A stretch of 36,896 bases of DNA from Gemmatimonadota bacterium (GCA_003248075.1 QJYK01000126.1:1-36896); one strand, 5' to 3'; shown: positions 25,115-34,169, counted from the first letter of the stretch. Notes: a model not told the origin generated them from the sequence alone. Numbers and translations are program-made.

Positions 25115-26131
25115 ATGCCACGCGCCGTACCTGCCCTCCGACGGATGCGCCCGGCGCTCTTGCTCGTATCCGGGGCGACCCTCGCCGCCCCGGTGGCAGT
25201 CACGGCCCAGCGCGTCTCCTTCGGGCCTCTGGTCACCGAGGAGGGCGGCCCGCTCCAGCGCATCGCATACACGCCCGCCACCGAGGTCGCCGACCTCGTC
25301 GGACGCGACCGAGCGGCCGCGGAGATCTGGGTGGGATATTCCAATATCTTCGAGCAGGACTCGGCGTCCACGCACCAGCTCTATCTCGACATGGAGCGAC
25401 TCATCACTTCGGTCGGCGTGCGCTGGGGCGTTGTCGAGCGCCTGGAGCTGGGAGGGCGGGCCACCTTCGAGACCACCGGAGGCGGATTCCTGGACGGGTT
25501 CATCTCGTGGTGGCACACGACCCTCGGCCTCGGAAACGCCGATCGGGAGAAGTACCCGAGTCGCGCGTACGGACAGCGGCTCGCCGACGAGGGCTCGCTC
25601 CTTCTCGATGTCCCCCGGCGCACGCTGGCCCTGGAGGACGTGCGCCTCTTCGCCAAGGCCTCGATCCTCGGAGGCGCGGGCTCCGCGGGGGCGGTGAGCG
25701 TGCGGGCGGTGACCCGCATCCCCACTCAGACGAACTTCGTGGGGCCGGAGCGGACCGACGTCGCCCTCATGCTGCTGGGGAGGCTGTCGGGGGAGCATTG
25801 GCATCTGCACGGGTCGACGGGAGGCTCGACGATCCGGGCCTCCAGGGATTTTCCTACCGTGCTGCGTTCCTCGGCTTGGTTCCTCGACGTAGGCCTCGAG
25901 CGGGTCCTGGCGCCCTGGATGAGCGCGCTCGTCCAGTACTCCTTCGCCACTCCGCACCTCAAGGGCATCCACGACCCGGAGATCGACGGCTGGGCCGGCA
26001 ACTTCGTCTTCGGAGCCGCCGGTCGCCTGGGCCCTTCGTGGCGATGGAACGTCTCCTTCCAGGAAGACATTCCCCCGGTCTCCCCGGCCATCGATTTCAC
26101 TCTCGGTATCGGCGTCCGAAGGACCTGGTGA
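25115..26131 (+). CDS. DUF3187-like exported protein
   Basis: 338 residues from the ATG at 25115; starts at 25085 (GTG) or 25145 (ATG) are possible, and none has a strong ribosome site. A signal peptide with basic N-terminus (RRMRPALLLVSGATLAAPVAVTAQ) is clear. The body has alternating hydrophobic/polar strands and features seen in DUF3187 proteins: a conserved early segment, RLELGGRATFETTGGGFLDGFISWWHTTLGL in which the FLDGFI-x-x-[FW]-H pattern stands out, and repeated beta-strand pairs ending in FTLGIGVRRTW. An outer-membrane beta-barrel is likely because of the terminal aromatic residue. Divergent from the molybdenum hydroxylase operon, with only about 120 bp between starts. Function unknown. 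Confidence 0.75.
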   Translation: MPRAVPALRRMRPALLLVSGATLAAPVAVTAQRVSFGPLVTEEGGPLQRIAYTPATEVADLVGRDRAAAEIWVGYSNIFEQDSASTHQLYLDMERLITSVGVRWGVVERLELGGRATFETTGGGFLDGFISWWHTTLGLGNADREKYPSRAYGQRLADEGSLLLDVPRRTLALEDVRLFAKASILGGAGSAGAVSVRAVTRIPTQTNFVGPERTDVALMLLGRLSGEHWHLHGSTGGSTIRASRDFPTVLRSSAWFLDVGLERVLAPWMSALVQYSFATPHLKGIHDPEIDGWAGNFVFGAAGRLGPSWRWNVSFQEDIPPVSPAIDFTLGIGVRRTW

Positions 26132-26160
26132 CGGCCAGCGGCCGAGCGGCCCGCGTGAAC

Positions 26161-26204
26161 CTCTACGTAGCCCCCGGCCCGCGGGTACGTAGACCGGCGT
26201 AGAG
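26161..26204. repeat. Nested inverted repeats in the leader of the EEP lipoprotein gene
   Basis: TCTACGTA (26162-26169) is inverted at 26186-26193 (TACGTAGA), while CTCTACG (26161-26167) is also inverted at 26198-26204 (CGTAGAG). The left arm could pair with either right arm, but not both. It lies between the DUF3187 stop and the next gene's start, so it could be a terminator, an operator or a switching leader. Confidence 0.4.
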
Positions 26205-26266
26205 AATCGTTCGAGCCCGAAACCGACCTTGCAGGCAGCCCCTCCACGGGGTGTTCCACGAACCGC

Positions 26267-26279
26267 AAGGAGGTGATCC
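26267..26279 (+). promoter_or_regulatory. Extended Shine-Dalgarno fully complementary to the 16S rRNA tail
   Basis: AAGGAGGTGATCC lies directly against the ATG at 26280. It is the complement of the conserved 3' end of bacterial 16S rRNA over 13 bases (14 with the A of the ATG), far longer than other ribosome sites in this window, and it fixes the start of the EEP gene. Core AGGAGG is 6 bases from the ATG. Confidence 0.8.
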
Positions 26280-27467
26280 ATGCTCGACATCGTCGCCGGC
26301 CGCGTCGCGCTCTGCACAGCACTCTCGGCCCTGGCCCTCGTCGCCTGCTCCGACGCCACCGGGCCGGAGACGGCGGTCGTCCCCGCTCCTCTGGCGGAGA
26401 GCCAGTGGAGCCCCGGAAGCGGACGCGAGCCGTTCAAGGTGTATACCCAGAACGCCTATCTGGGCGGAGACACCGGACCCATCTTCAGCGTGGACTTCTC
26501 CGACCTCGTCGCACTCGCCACCGCGACCAACATCTTCTGGGCCCAGGTGCAGGCGAGCGGGATACCGGAACGCGCGCACGCCATCGTCGATCAGATCGAT
26601 CGGGCGCGCCCACACCTCGTAGCACTCGAGGAGGTCTTCCGCTTCGACGTGATCGACTTCGCAAGCGGCATCCCAACGGTGACCGCGTCGGCCGATATCC
26701 TCGCGGCGATCGAGGACGACATCGCGGCGCGGGGCCTCCCGTACAGCGTCGTTCAGGTGCAGGCGGCCACAGCGCTCGGGTACCCGCCTGTGATCGCCCC
26801 TCCCGGGCTACCTCTCTCCGCCACCTCCGTCCTGCGCTTCGAGGACCGCATCGCCGTGCTCCGTCGTGACGACGTGACGCTGTCCTCGGTCGCCGCGGGC
26901 AACTTCGCGAACGGCTTCCAGCTCGGCCCGCTCGCGCTCCGTCGTGGGTGGATCCGGGTCAGCACGGACGTCGACGGCACGCCTCATCACCTCATCGCGA
27001 CGCACCTCGAGGGCCAGACGCTCGCGCAGATCCAAGCCCTTCAGGCCGGCGAGCTCCTGAGCTTCGTCGCCGCGGGTCTCGACGGGGTCACCATCCTCGC
27101 GGGCGACTTCAACTCCGACGCCGCCAACCCCGGCGCCCCGTCATGGACCCCGACCTACGACGGCCTCATTGCGGCCGGCTTCACGGACGCGTGGCTCGCG
27201 TCCGGTCAGGCGGCACGGAACCCCGGGTACACCTGTTGTCAGGATCCGGGGCTCTCGAACGGATCGTCGGAGCTCGACGAGCGCATCGACTTCGTGCTGG
27301 TGCGGGACGCGCGCGCCCCCGGCGCTCGCTCGGGAAGCGTGCGGGTCGAGATCGTCGGCGAGGAGCAGACGGACCGCGTCGCGGGAAGCGGACTATGGCC
27401 CGCCGACCACGCCGGGCTGGTGGCGGGGTTGAGATTCGCGCGGGGTCTGAGCGTCGAGGGCGGCTGA
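26280..27467 (+). CDS. Endonuclease/exonuclease/phosphatase (EEP) family lipoprotein
   Basis: 395 residues with start fixed by an exceptional Shine-Dalgarno. The N-terminus is a lipoprotein signal with lipobox LVAC (Cys23). The EEP catalytic set is present in order: Asn58 (YTQNAY), Glu117/118 (ALEEVF), His242 (ATHLEG), Asp276 and Asn278 (AGDFNSD), Asp337 (ERIDFVLV) and the terminal Asp376-His377 pair (WPADHAGL). Family members hydrolyse phosphodiesters: nucleic acids, phosphoinositides or sphingomyelin. The lipid anchor puts it in the periplasm or on the surface, so nutrient scavenging from DNA or phospholipid is plausible; the substrate is not determined. A pair of adjacent cysteines (319-320) is an oddity. 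Confidence 0.88.
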   Translation: MLDIVAGRVALCTALSALALVACSDATGPETAVVPAPLAESQWSPGSGREPFKVYTQNAYLGGDTGPIFSVDFSDLVALATATNIFWAQVQASGIPERAHAIVDQIDRARPHLVALEEVFRFDVIDFASGIPTVTASADILAAIEDDIAARGLPYSVVQVQAATALGYPPVIAPPGLPLSATSVLRFEDRIAVLRRDDVTLSSVAAGNFANGFQLGPLALRRGWIRVSTDVDGTPHHLIATHLEGQTLAQIQALQAGELLSFVAAGLDGVTILAGDFNSDAANPGAPSWTPTYDGLIAAGFTDAWLASGQAARNPGYTCCQDPGLSNGSSELDERIDFVLVRDARAPGARSGSVRVEIVGEEQTDRVAGSGLWPADHAGLVAGLRFARGLSVEGG

Positions 27468-27493
27468 CCGGCCGGCCCGTTCCACGAGGGCGG

Positions 27494-27516
27494 CCCGCCG
27501 CAGGGTCCGGCGGGCG
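27494..27516 (+). terminator. GC-rich hairpin downstream of the EEP gene
   Basis: Perfect 8-bp stem GCCCGCCG/CGGCGGGC with 7-nt loop, 27 bp past the EEP stop. No T-run follows. A second weak C5/G5 hairpin lies at about 27518-27532. Confidence 0.4.
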
Positions 27517-27625
27517 CCCCCATGCCGGGGGGACGCCACCCCCGGTCGGGGAAGCCGGGGCTCGTCCGCGCGGGTTCCGCTCCCTAATCTGTCCTCCGGA
27601 CATCCACGCCCTTCGGAGCGACCCC

Positions 27626-30600
27626 ATGCGTACGACCCCGTCCCCGATCCTCCACACGTTTGTCCGATTCGGCATCGGTATCCTGTGGATCTTGACGCCG
27701 CCCGCGTGGGCCGGGGCGCAGACGGCCGCGCCGACTGTGGATCCGGCCTTCCTGTCCGCATACAACTTCCGGAACGTCGGACCGTACCGGGGGGGCCGCG
27801 TGACCGCCGTCGCGGGCGTCCCGTCGGAGCCCTTCCTCTTCTATATGGGGAGCACCGGAGGGGGCGTGTGGCGCTCCGACGACGCCGGGACCTCGTGGAC
27901 GAACATCACGGACGGGCAGCTCCGCGTGGGCACCGTGGGGGCGCTCGCGGTGGCACCCTCGGACGCGAACGTGATCTACATGGGCACAGGCTCCGCCGAG
28001 CCACGCGGCAACACCTCGCCGGGGGCCGGCATGTACCGCTCTACCGACAAGGGGAAGACGTGGAACCACGTCGGCCTCCCCGCGGCGGGTCAGATCGGCA
28101 GGATCCAGGTCCACCCCAAGGACCCTGACCTCGTGTATGTCGCGGCGGTCGGGAGCCTGTTCGCGCGGAACGTCGAACGGGGTGTCTTCCGCTCGCGGGA
28201 CGGGGGAGGATCGTGGGAGAAGGTCCTGTTCGTCAGCGACTCGACGGGTGTGGTCGACCTGGCGATGAACCCGTCGAATCCGCGGATCCTCTACGCGACG
28301 GCGTGGCGTGCCCAACGCCTGCCCTGGACGATGATCTCCGGGGCCATGGAAGGCGGGATCTACCGGAGCAAGGACGGCGGCGACACATGGCAGAGGCTGA
28401 GCGGCGGGCTCCCCCAGGGCCTCTTCGGCAAGGCGGGCGTCACGGTCTCCCCCGCGAACCCGGACCGCGTCTGGGCGATCATCGAGGGCGAGGACGAAAA
28501 GGGCGAGGGCGGCGTGTACCGCTCGGACAACGGCGGCGACTCGTGGCGCAGGATCACCGGAGAGAAGCAGCTCTGGCATCGCCCCTGGTACTACATGCGC
28601 ATCACCGCCGACCCGAAGGACGAAAACACCGTCTGGATCAACAACGTGCTGTTGTACAAGTCGGTGGACGCAGGGCGGACGTTCGTCCCCGTCCCGACGG
28701 TACCCCACGGCGACAGCCATGCGCTGTGGATCAATCCGAACGACACCGACATCATGGTCGAGGGTGACGACGGCGGGGCGACGGTCACCCTGAACGGCGG
28801 GCGCACCTGGTCGTCACAGCGGAACCAGCCGACCGCCGAGCTCTACCGGGTCGCGGTGGACGACCAATTCCCCTACCGCCTCTACGGCGCACAGCAGGAC
28901 AACTCCACGGTGTCGGTCCCCAGTCGCGTCTCGCCCGCCGTGATCAGCGATTTCGAGCACGAATACCAGGTCGGCGGCTGCGAAAGCGGCCACATCGCCA
29001 TCGATCCCCGCGACCCCGACATCGTCTATTCGGGGTGTTACGGCGGCAGCATCAGTCGCTACGACGTGCGCACGGGCGGATCCCGCGAGATCCTGGCGTA
29101 TCCGCAGAACCAGATGGCGCAGCGTGTCGGAGATCTGCGCTACCGCTTCCAGTGGAACGCGCCGATCCGCCTCTCACCGCACGACCCCGACGTACTCTAT
29201 CACCTGTCGAACCATGTGCACCGCACGCGCAACGGCGGCCAGTCGTGGGAGGTGATCAGCCCAGACCTCACGACCGACAACCCCGAGCACCAGGGCTTCG
29301 CGGGCGGCCCGATCACCGCCGACGGCACCGGCGTGGAGGTGTTCGGGACGATCTTCGCGTTCGAGGAGTCGCCTCTCGAGCGCGGCGTCCTCTGGGCGGG
29401 AAGCGACGACGGCCGCATCCACGTGTCGCGAGACGACGGCGACACCTGGACGGACGTGACCCCCCGTGCCTTCCCCGTGGGCGCGACCGTGAACAGCCTC
29501 GACATCTCGCGCACCGTACCGGGCCGTGTCCACGTCGCGGCCTATCGGTACCGCCGCGGTGACATGCGCCCCTACCTGTTCCAGACGAGCGATTATGGGC
29601 AGACCTGGCGCTCGCTCGCGGACGGCTCCAACGGGATCCCTGCGGACGAGTTCACGCGCGTCGTGCGAGAGGACCCGGTCCGCCGGGGAATGCTGTTCGC
29701 GGGCACCGAGCGAGGCCTGTACGCGTCTTTCGACGACGGTGCCCACTGGCAGAGGTTCCAGAAGAACCTGCCGGTGACGCCGATCACCGACATCCAGTTC
29801 AAGGACGGCGACCTCGTGCTGTCCACGCAGGGGCGCTCGTTCTGGATCCTGGACGACATCACGGCGCTGGAGACGGCGACGCTGCCCAGCGCGGGTGCCC
29901 CGACGGTGCTCTATCCGATCCGTCCGACCGTGCGCGCCTTCTTCGGTGGCGGCGCGCCAGGGGCCGGGCCCACGGGGACCCGGGCGACGAACCCACCGGA
30001 CGGCGCCATGATCCACTATGCGCTCGCCGAGGACGTCGAGGGTCCTGTCACGATAACGATCATCGACGCCCAGGGCGATACCGCCGCTACACTGTCGAGC
30101 GAGGCACAGGCCGGCCCGGACCTGGGTGCGTTCGCGGCCCTGGCGGAGCTCTTCGGGTTCTCGGGCGGCGGGAACCTCCTCCCGAAGAAGAAGGGCCTCC
30201 ACCGCGCGCAGTGGAACCTCCTCTATCCGCAGCCGCGCACGCCGGCCGGGACGGTGATCTTCGGCGCGCTGGCGCAGGCCGCTGCGCCCCCTGGCACCTA
30301 TGCGGTGACGCTGTCCGTGGGCGGCGAGACGCAGTCGCAAACGCTCGAGGTGCGTCCCGATCCTCGCTCCACCGTACCCCAGCGGGACTTCGTCGCGCAG
30401 CACGACTTCCTGAAGCGGTTGGGCACCACCATCGAGCAGCTCGCCGATCGCATGGATGACCTGCGGTCGGTGCGTACGCAGAGCGCCGGCCTGGCAAAGC
30501 TGGCCGCGGACGCCGGGATCTCAGAGGACGACGTCGCCCGCGTGACGACGGCGTCCGACTCCCTCGGTGCGAAGCTCACCGTGGTCGAAGAGGACATGCA

Positions 30601-30889
30601 GCAAACCAGAAGCAAGAGCTTCTACGATCCGCTCGACTATCCGGGGAAGCTCACTGCAGAGCTCGCATTCCTCTACAACACGGTCGCGGGAACGTTCGGG
30701 GCGGTCGACGCACGCCCGACCGACCAGGCGGTGTCACGCATGGACGAGCTGCAGGCCACCGTGGACGACGTGCTCGGCCGGCTGCAGGGCATCCTCGACA
30801 CCGATCTGGTCGAGTTCAACGAGCTCATCCGCTCGCTGGGGCTCGACCCCGTGGTCCTGAAGCGGGAGGACCAGAGGCTCATCAGCTGA
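27626..30889 (+). CDS. Secreted Asp-box beta-propeller protein (sortilin/VPS10-like), second copy
   Basis: 1087 residues from the ATG at 27626, with GGAG eight bases upstream and a signal peptide ending near PAWAGAQ. About ten Asp-box/BNR repeats are seen (RSDDAGTSW, RSTDKGKTW, RSRDGGGSW, RSKDGGDTW, RSDNGGDSW, RTRNGGQSW, VSRDDGDTW, QTSDYGQTW, ASFDDGAHW and degenerate ones), predicting propellers over about residues 40-750. The C-terminal ~300 residues hold a helical segment as in the paralogue at 1499-4657. Shared blocks such as the VGGCESGH/VGGCESGF segment, the HVHRTR(D/N)GG box and the EDPVRRGMLFAGT sentence show common ancestry, but identity elsewhere is moderate. By family it is periplasmic or outer-membrane associated, often annotated as glycosyl hydrolase; no active site can be named. 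Confidence 0.88.
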   Translation: MRTTPSPILHTFVRFGIGILWILTPPAWAGAQTAAPTVDPAFLSAYNFRNVGPYRGGRVTAVAGVPSEPFLFYMGSTGGGVWRSDDAGTSWTNITDGQLRVGTVGALAVAPSDANVIYMGTGSAEPRGNTSPGAGMYRSTDKGKTWNHVGLPAAGQIGRIQVHPKDPDLVYVAAVGSLFARNVERGVFRSRDGGGSWEKVLFVSDSTGVVDLAMNPSNPRILYATAWRAQRLPWTMISGAMEGGIYRSKDGGDTWQRLSGGLPQGLFGKAGVTVSPANPDRVWAIIEGEDEKGEGGVYRSDNGGDSWRRITGEKQLWHRPWYYMRITADPKDENTVWINNVLLYKSVDAGRTFVPVPTVPHGDSHALWINPNDTDIMVEGDDGGATVTLNGGRTWSSQRNQPTAELYRVAVDDQFPYRLYGAQQDNSTVSVPSRVSPAVISDFEHEYQVGGCESGHIAIDPRDPDIVYSGCYGGSISRYDVRTGGSREILAYPQNQMAQRVGDLRYRFQWNAPIRLSPHDPDVLYHLSNHVHRTRNGGQSWEVISPDLTTDNPEHQGFAGGPITADGTGVEVFGTIFAFEESPLERGVLWAGSDDGRIHVSRDDGDTWTDVTPRAFPVGATVNSLDISRTVPGRVHVAAYRYRRGDMRPYLFQTSDYGQTWRSLADGSNGIPADEFTRVVREDPVRRGMLFAGTERGLYASFDDGAHWQRFQKNLPVTPITDIQFKDGDLVLSTQGRSFWILDDITALETATLPSAGAPTVLYPIRPTVRAFFGGGAPGAGPTGTRATNPPDGAMIHYALAEDVEGPVTITIIDAQGDTAATLSSEAQAGPDLGAFAALAELFGFSGGGNLLPKKKGLHRAQWNLLYPQPRTPAGTVIFGALAQAAAPPGTYAVTLSVGGETQSQTLEVRPDPRSTVPQRDFVAQHDFLKRLGTTIEQLADRMDDLRSVRTQSAGLAKLAADAGISEDDVARVTTASDSLGAKLTVVEEDMQQTRSKSFYDPLDYPGKLTAELAFLYNTVAGTFGAVDARPTDQAVSRMDELQATVDDVLGRLQGILDTDLVEFNELIRSLGLDPVVLKREDQRLIS

Positions 30890-31244
30890 CGAGGAGCGCG
30901 GCGCCTGGTCATCGGGGTGCAGGGACTGCGGCGCGGCGGGACGATCGGCTCCGGTTCGCCAGCGAGAGTCTTTTCTCGCCCGCGGCCTGTCCACTATCAT
31001 GGAAGAGCACCCCCATGCAGTCGCCGGATTCGCAAGCAGCCTTCGCGGCCGCGGGCCGCATGGGGCGCAACCCTCGCGGGCGCCGAGGGGACCGTGGGCC
31101 CGGGCTGGTGATCGGTCCGTCACACGCGTCTCCACGAGAGGGGCACAGGACATCGTAGTCCGCCCCGGACCGGAGAGCCGCCCCCCGGCTGGTCCGCCAC
31201 CGGGCCACAAGAGCTCGTGAAGCTCGCCGAGGAGTGTTGGGAAC
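30890..31244. other. Non-coding stretch of about 355 bp with two hairpins
   Basis: No convincing gene is seen on either strand; the frames present have shadow-like, Arg/Pro/Gly-rich products. It holds a hairpin at 30962-30979 (GCGAGA/TCTCGC, loop GTCTTT), 72 bp past the Asp-box stop, which may terminate that gene, and a palindromic GCGGCC/GGCCGC hairpin at 31045-31059. TATCAT at 30995-31000 is close to a -10 box, but no good -35 box was found. Confidence 0.4.
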
Positions 31245-31487
31245 GTGGTCGCCCGACTGAAATCCGCGATGGCCAACCTGTTTCTGGTCGGCTTGATCAT
31301 TCTCTGGTGGTGGTTCCTCATGGGCGTCACCAGGGATTACTGGTGGCTCCAGTGGTCGTTCACGCTGGCGCTGGCCCCCTTCGTCGTCATCTACGCGTAC
31401 CGGGCGTTCACCCTGAGCGTCGACTCGGATCGGCGCCCGAGGGAGCGGCCTGGCGGACACGGCCAACCCGAGCTTCGAGAGCCCTGA
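31245..31487 (+). CDS. Small tryptophan-rich membrane protein, unknown
   Basis: 80 residues from GTG at 31245, with GAGGAG ten bases upstream; an ATG eight codons in (31269) is possible but has no ribosome site. Two membrane helices are visible: LFLVGLIILWWWFLMGV (about 12-28) and LQWSFTLALAPFVVIYAYRAF (about 35-55). The clustered tryptophans (WWW and YWW) lie at the membrane interface. The charged tail RRPRERPGGHG is probably cytoplasmic. I recognise no family. Converges with the M14 peptidase gene. Confidence 0.6.
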   Translation: MVARLKSAMANLFLVGLIILWWWFLMGVTRDYWWLQWSFTLALAPFVVIYAYRAFTLSVDSDRRPRERPGGHGQPELREP

Positions 31488-31536
31488 GGCGCTCGGCCGC
31501 TCGCCTCGCGGATCTCGACGTTCGCGGGCGTGCCTC

Positions 31537-31553
31537 TCGGTCCCCTCGACCGA
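31537..31553. terminator. Hairpin between convergent genes
   Basis: Perfect 6-bp stem TCGGTC/GACCGA with loop CCCTC, between the small membrane protein (stop 31487) and the M14 peptidase (stop 31564). Extra pairing GGCG/CGCC flanks it with a bulge. No T-run on either strand. Confidence 0.35.
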
Positions 31554-31563
31554 CGCCAGGAGC

Positions 31564-33915
31564 TCAACCTCCCAGGATGGCGCCCCACAGCATCGGATAG
31601 GTGGCCATCGTCTGCGCGCGGTACTGGGGCCGGAACCCGAAAAGGATGACATGGCCTTTCCCCACGCTGACGTCGACCGCCGCGGCCCTGCCGTTCAGAC
31701 GGTCACCGCCGAGTAGCCATCCCGAGAGGAGCGGGTCCCCGGAGGCCGGGTAACGGGCGAGCACGGTCGTACGCGCCGCATCGGTCACTTCGAAGGCCGG
31801 GCTGTCCTCGAACCAGATGGCGGGAGTGGCTCTCATCCCGGACGTGACCGGATGGCCGGGAGCCAGCTCCACGGACAGGATCGACCCCGGACAGTAGAAG
31901 TCCGTCGAGCGGAGCCCCTCCAGGACGTTGCGCACAGGCAGCTGCAGCGTCTCGATCGCGTAGTTCGTCGCCTCGTTGAACGCGATGAGCGTGCCGCCGT
32001 TCTCCACGAAGGAGCGCAGGGAGGCCGCACCTTGCTCACCCAGCCCGCCCCTCAACGAGTCGGGGTAGTTCGACCCCAGGCCGCTCCGGAGGGCCCGCAC
32101 ATTCTGGTCCGGCAGAATGACGACGTCGAAGCGGGAATCCAGGTTCCCGGCGCGTACGTCACGGTCGAACGCCGAGGTGAAGGGGATCTTGTGGGTATCG
32201 AAGATCATCCGTGTCCACCCCTCGTCCATCGACGCGGAGAAGCTCTTGTAGAGCGCGATGCGCTTCCGACTTCTCCCGCTGAGCCCGGAAACGGAGTAAT
32301 CGGGCTTGTCGACCTCGGCGATGGGGCCGCCTGCCGCCGGCTCGGGTCCCGGCACGGCCGCCACCTTCACGCCGAAGAGAAGGGGAAGCGTGTGGGCGGT
32401 TACGTCGTACGGGGCCTTGGGGGGGCCCCCCGGGTACTCGAGGAGGTGTGGGTACTTCTGCCGTTCGAGGAGCGATTTGGCGTAGCCCCCGAAGGGCTGA
32501 GCGGTGCTGACCAGGTAGCTCCCGGCCGGGTAGGTTTCTCCGCCCGCGGCCACCGGCACGGTGGTTTCACGCACCTCGACCTGACCATGTTGAAGGGTCC
32601 AGACCAGGTTCTGGAGCGCCGCGGCGTCCGGCTGGCCCGACCTGGGAATCACGAACGAGGACGGCCAGTCGGCGCGGTCTGCCGCCTTGTTCCCGAGCAC
32701 CGAGCGCTCCTGGACGGCGGCCTGGCTCTCGAGCCAGCGCTCCCGGTCGTCGGCTGCTGCCGCGAACAACGCCCAGGACGCGCTCGTCTGGTAGTCCACG
32801 ATGTCCCCGATCCCCCAGTGACCGCCCTTCCACAGGACCGGGTAATTCCAGCTGGTGACCTTCGCGTCGTATCCGCGGCCCCGTCCCAGGCGCTCGAACG
32901 GAACCTCGACCGGAGAGGCGAGTGCCGCGCTCGCGGTCTCGGTAAGGATGCGCGCGGCGCCATGGTTGAGTTGATACTGGCGCGCGGGTGACCACTGATC
33001 GTACGAGGCGTTGGAGGCGATACCCACCTTCCCCTCCGCCAGCATGCGCCACACCATCGCGCCGCCGAGGGCGTTCGTGGCGCCTGTCAGGATGGGGTCG
33101 ATGTTGGGCTCGATCGGATCCATGTAGGGCGGAATGAAGATGCGCCCCGCGTTCCCGCCCTGCTGGTGGATGTCGTTGTTGATCTGTGGGTACCACGTCG
33201 CGTACAGGGAGTCCACCGTGGCCCGTGTCTCGGCCAGGTGGAACGTATACCAGTCCCGGTTGTTGTCGTGGCCCGCGTAGTAGTTGTAGAGGACCGGTGG
33301 GCCTGCGCCCTCCGTGGGGGTTCCCAGCGTCGCCCGATACCAATCGCCCACGATGTCCATCCCGTCCGGGTTCTGAGACGGCACCAGGATGACGATCGTG
33401 TTGCGGAGCACGTTCAGCGTCTCCCCGTCGTTGGCACGCGCCAGGCGGTCGGCGAGCCGGAACGGCGTCAGGTGCCCCCCCACCTCGGTGGAGTGGATGC
33501 CCGAGGTGACGAGGATGACCACCTTTCCCTCGGCCACCAGTCGGGCACGCTCACCCTGTGCGCGCAGCCGCGGGTCGGCCAGCTTCCCCTGGATCTCCTG
33601 GTAGCGGGGCAGGTTCGCGATGTTCGCGGAGTCGCTGATGAAGGCGGCAAGGAACGGGCGCCCGAGCGTGGTCTTGCCGATCACGTGCAGCTGGACCCGG
33701 GGGCTGGCCGCGTCCAAGCGGGTGTAGTAGTCCACGACCTGGGACCAGGTGGGGAGCCTCTTGTCCGTGCCGGGCTCGAAGCCGAGCACCGAGGCGGGAG
33801 TCGGGACCATGGCGGGCCGCGTCTGCGAGACGAGCCGTGCAGGACCGAGCGCCAGCAGGGGGACGGCGAGAAGGGTCGTGAACAGCCGGCGGGTTCGGAC
33901 GAATGAGGTGGCCAT
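31564..33915 (-). CDS. Exported M14-family zinc carboxypeptidase with C-terminal GATase-like domain
   Basis: 783 residues from the ATG at 33915; the frame is open to 34176 but the start with signal peptide (RTRRLFTTLLAVPLLALGPARLVSQ) is more natural. The M14 site is present: His141 and Glu144 (GIHSTEVGG) and His250 (NNDIHQQGG) for zinc, and NNRDW at about 218-222 matching the Asn-Arg substrate-binding pair. From about residue 550 a second domain (RIALYKSFSASMDEGWTR, FDVVILPDQ, LRSFVENGGTLIAFNEATN) resembles a class I glutamine-amidotransferase fold, common in this bacterial M14 subgroup. The protein should be periplasmic or secreted and cleave peptides. Divergent from the phosphoesterase-like lipoprotein gene at 34170. 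Confidence 0.9.
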   Translation of the reverse strand: MATSFVRTRRLFTTLLAVPLLALGPARLVSQTRPAMVPTPASVLGFEPGTDKRLPTWSQVVDYYTRLDAASPRVQLHVIGKTTLGRPFLAAFISDSANIANLPRYQEIQGKLADPRLRAQGERARLVAEGKVVILVTSGIHSTEVGGHLTPFRLADRLARANDGETLNVLRNTIVILVPSQNPDGMDIVGDWYRATLGTPTEGAGPPVLYNYYAGHDNNRDWYTFHLAETRATVDSLYATWYPQINNDIHQQGGNAGRIFIPPYMDPIEPNIDPILTGATNALGGAMVWRMLAEGKVGIASNASYDQWSPARQYQLNHGAARILTETASAALASPVEVPFERLGRGRGYDAKVTSWNYPVLWKGGHWGIGDIVDYQTSASWALFAAAADDRERWLESQAAVQERSVLGNKAADRADWPSSFVIPRSGQPDAAALQNLVWTLQHGQVEVRETTVPVAAGGETYPAGSYLVSTAQPFGGYAKSLLERQKYPHLLEYPGGPPKAPYDVTAHTLPLLFGVKVAAVPGPEPAAGGPIAEVDKPDYSVSGLSGRSRKRIALYKSFSASMDEGWTRMIFDTHKIPFTSAFDRDVRAGNLDSRFDVVILPDQNVRALRSGLGSNYPDSLRGGLGEQGAASLRSFVENGGTLIAFNEATNYAIETLQLPVRNVLEGLRSTDFYCPGSILSVELAPGHPVTSGMRATPAIWFEDSPAFEVTDAARTTVLARYPASGDPLLSGWLLGGDRLNGRAAAVDVSVGKGHVILFGFRPQYRAQTMATYPMLWGAILGG

Positions 33916-34169
33916 GGGAAGCCCCGGGGTGCGAGCGCCCTTCCAGGATGAGGGTGGCGGATCCGACCCCTCCTGGGCGCGAGGCATCAGGCTATCGCTG
34001 TCGCGCATGGGCGGGCAAGAATTCCCCGGAACGTCGCCGGTGAGGCGTGGGGTCGAGGGGCTTTCCGACACGGTGTCGCCGGGGTTGGTGGGCCGAATCG
34101 CCCATTCCTTTGCGCCCCGGAGCCCAAGGGGGCGAGATTGGGAAAGACCTTCCGCCCCCCGGAGTCCAC

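Noticed and set aside
26205-26225. GTTCGAGCC resembling a tRNA T-loop
   Set aside because: The flanking bases do not form a 5-bp T-stem and no acceptor or anticodon arm is found nearby.
24995-26437. N-terminal extension of the 2Fe-2S subunit
   Set aside because: It would cover the DUF3187 gene in antisense; the Tat signal begins just after the ATG at 24994.
29174-30403. 409-residue minus-strand frame
   Set aside because: Antisense shadow of the second Asp-box gene, with no recognisable motif.
30734-31330. 198-residue minus-strand frame across the 355-bp gap
   Set aside because: Overlaps the end of the Asp-box gene in antisense and has shadow-like composition.
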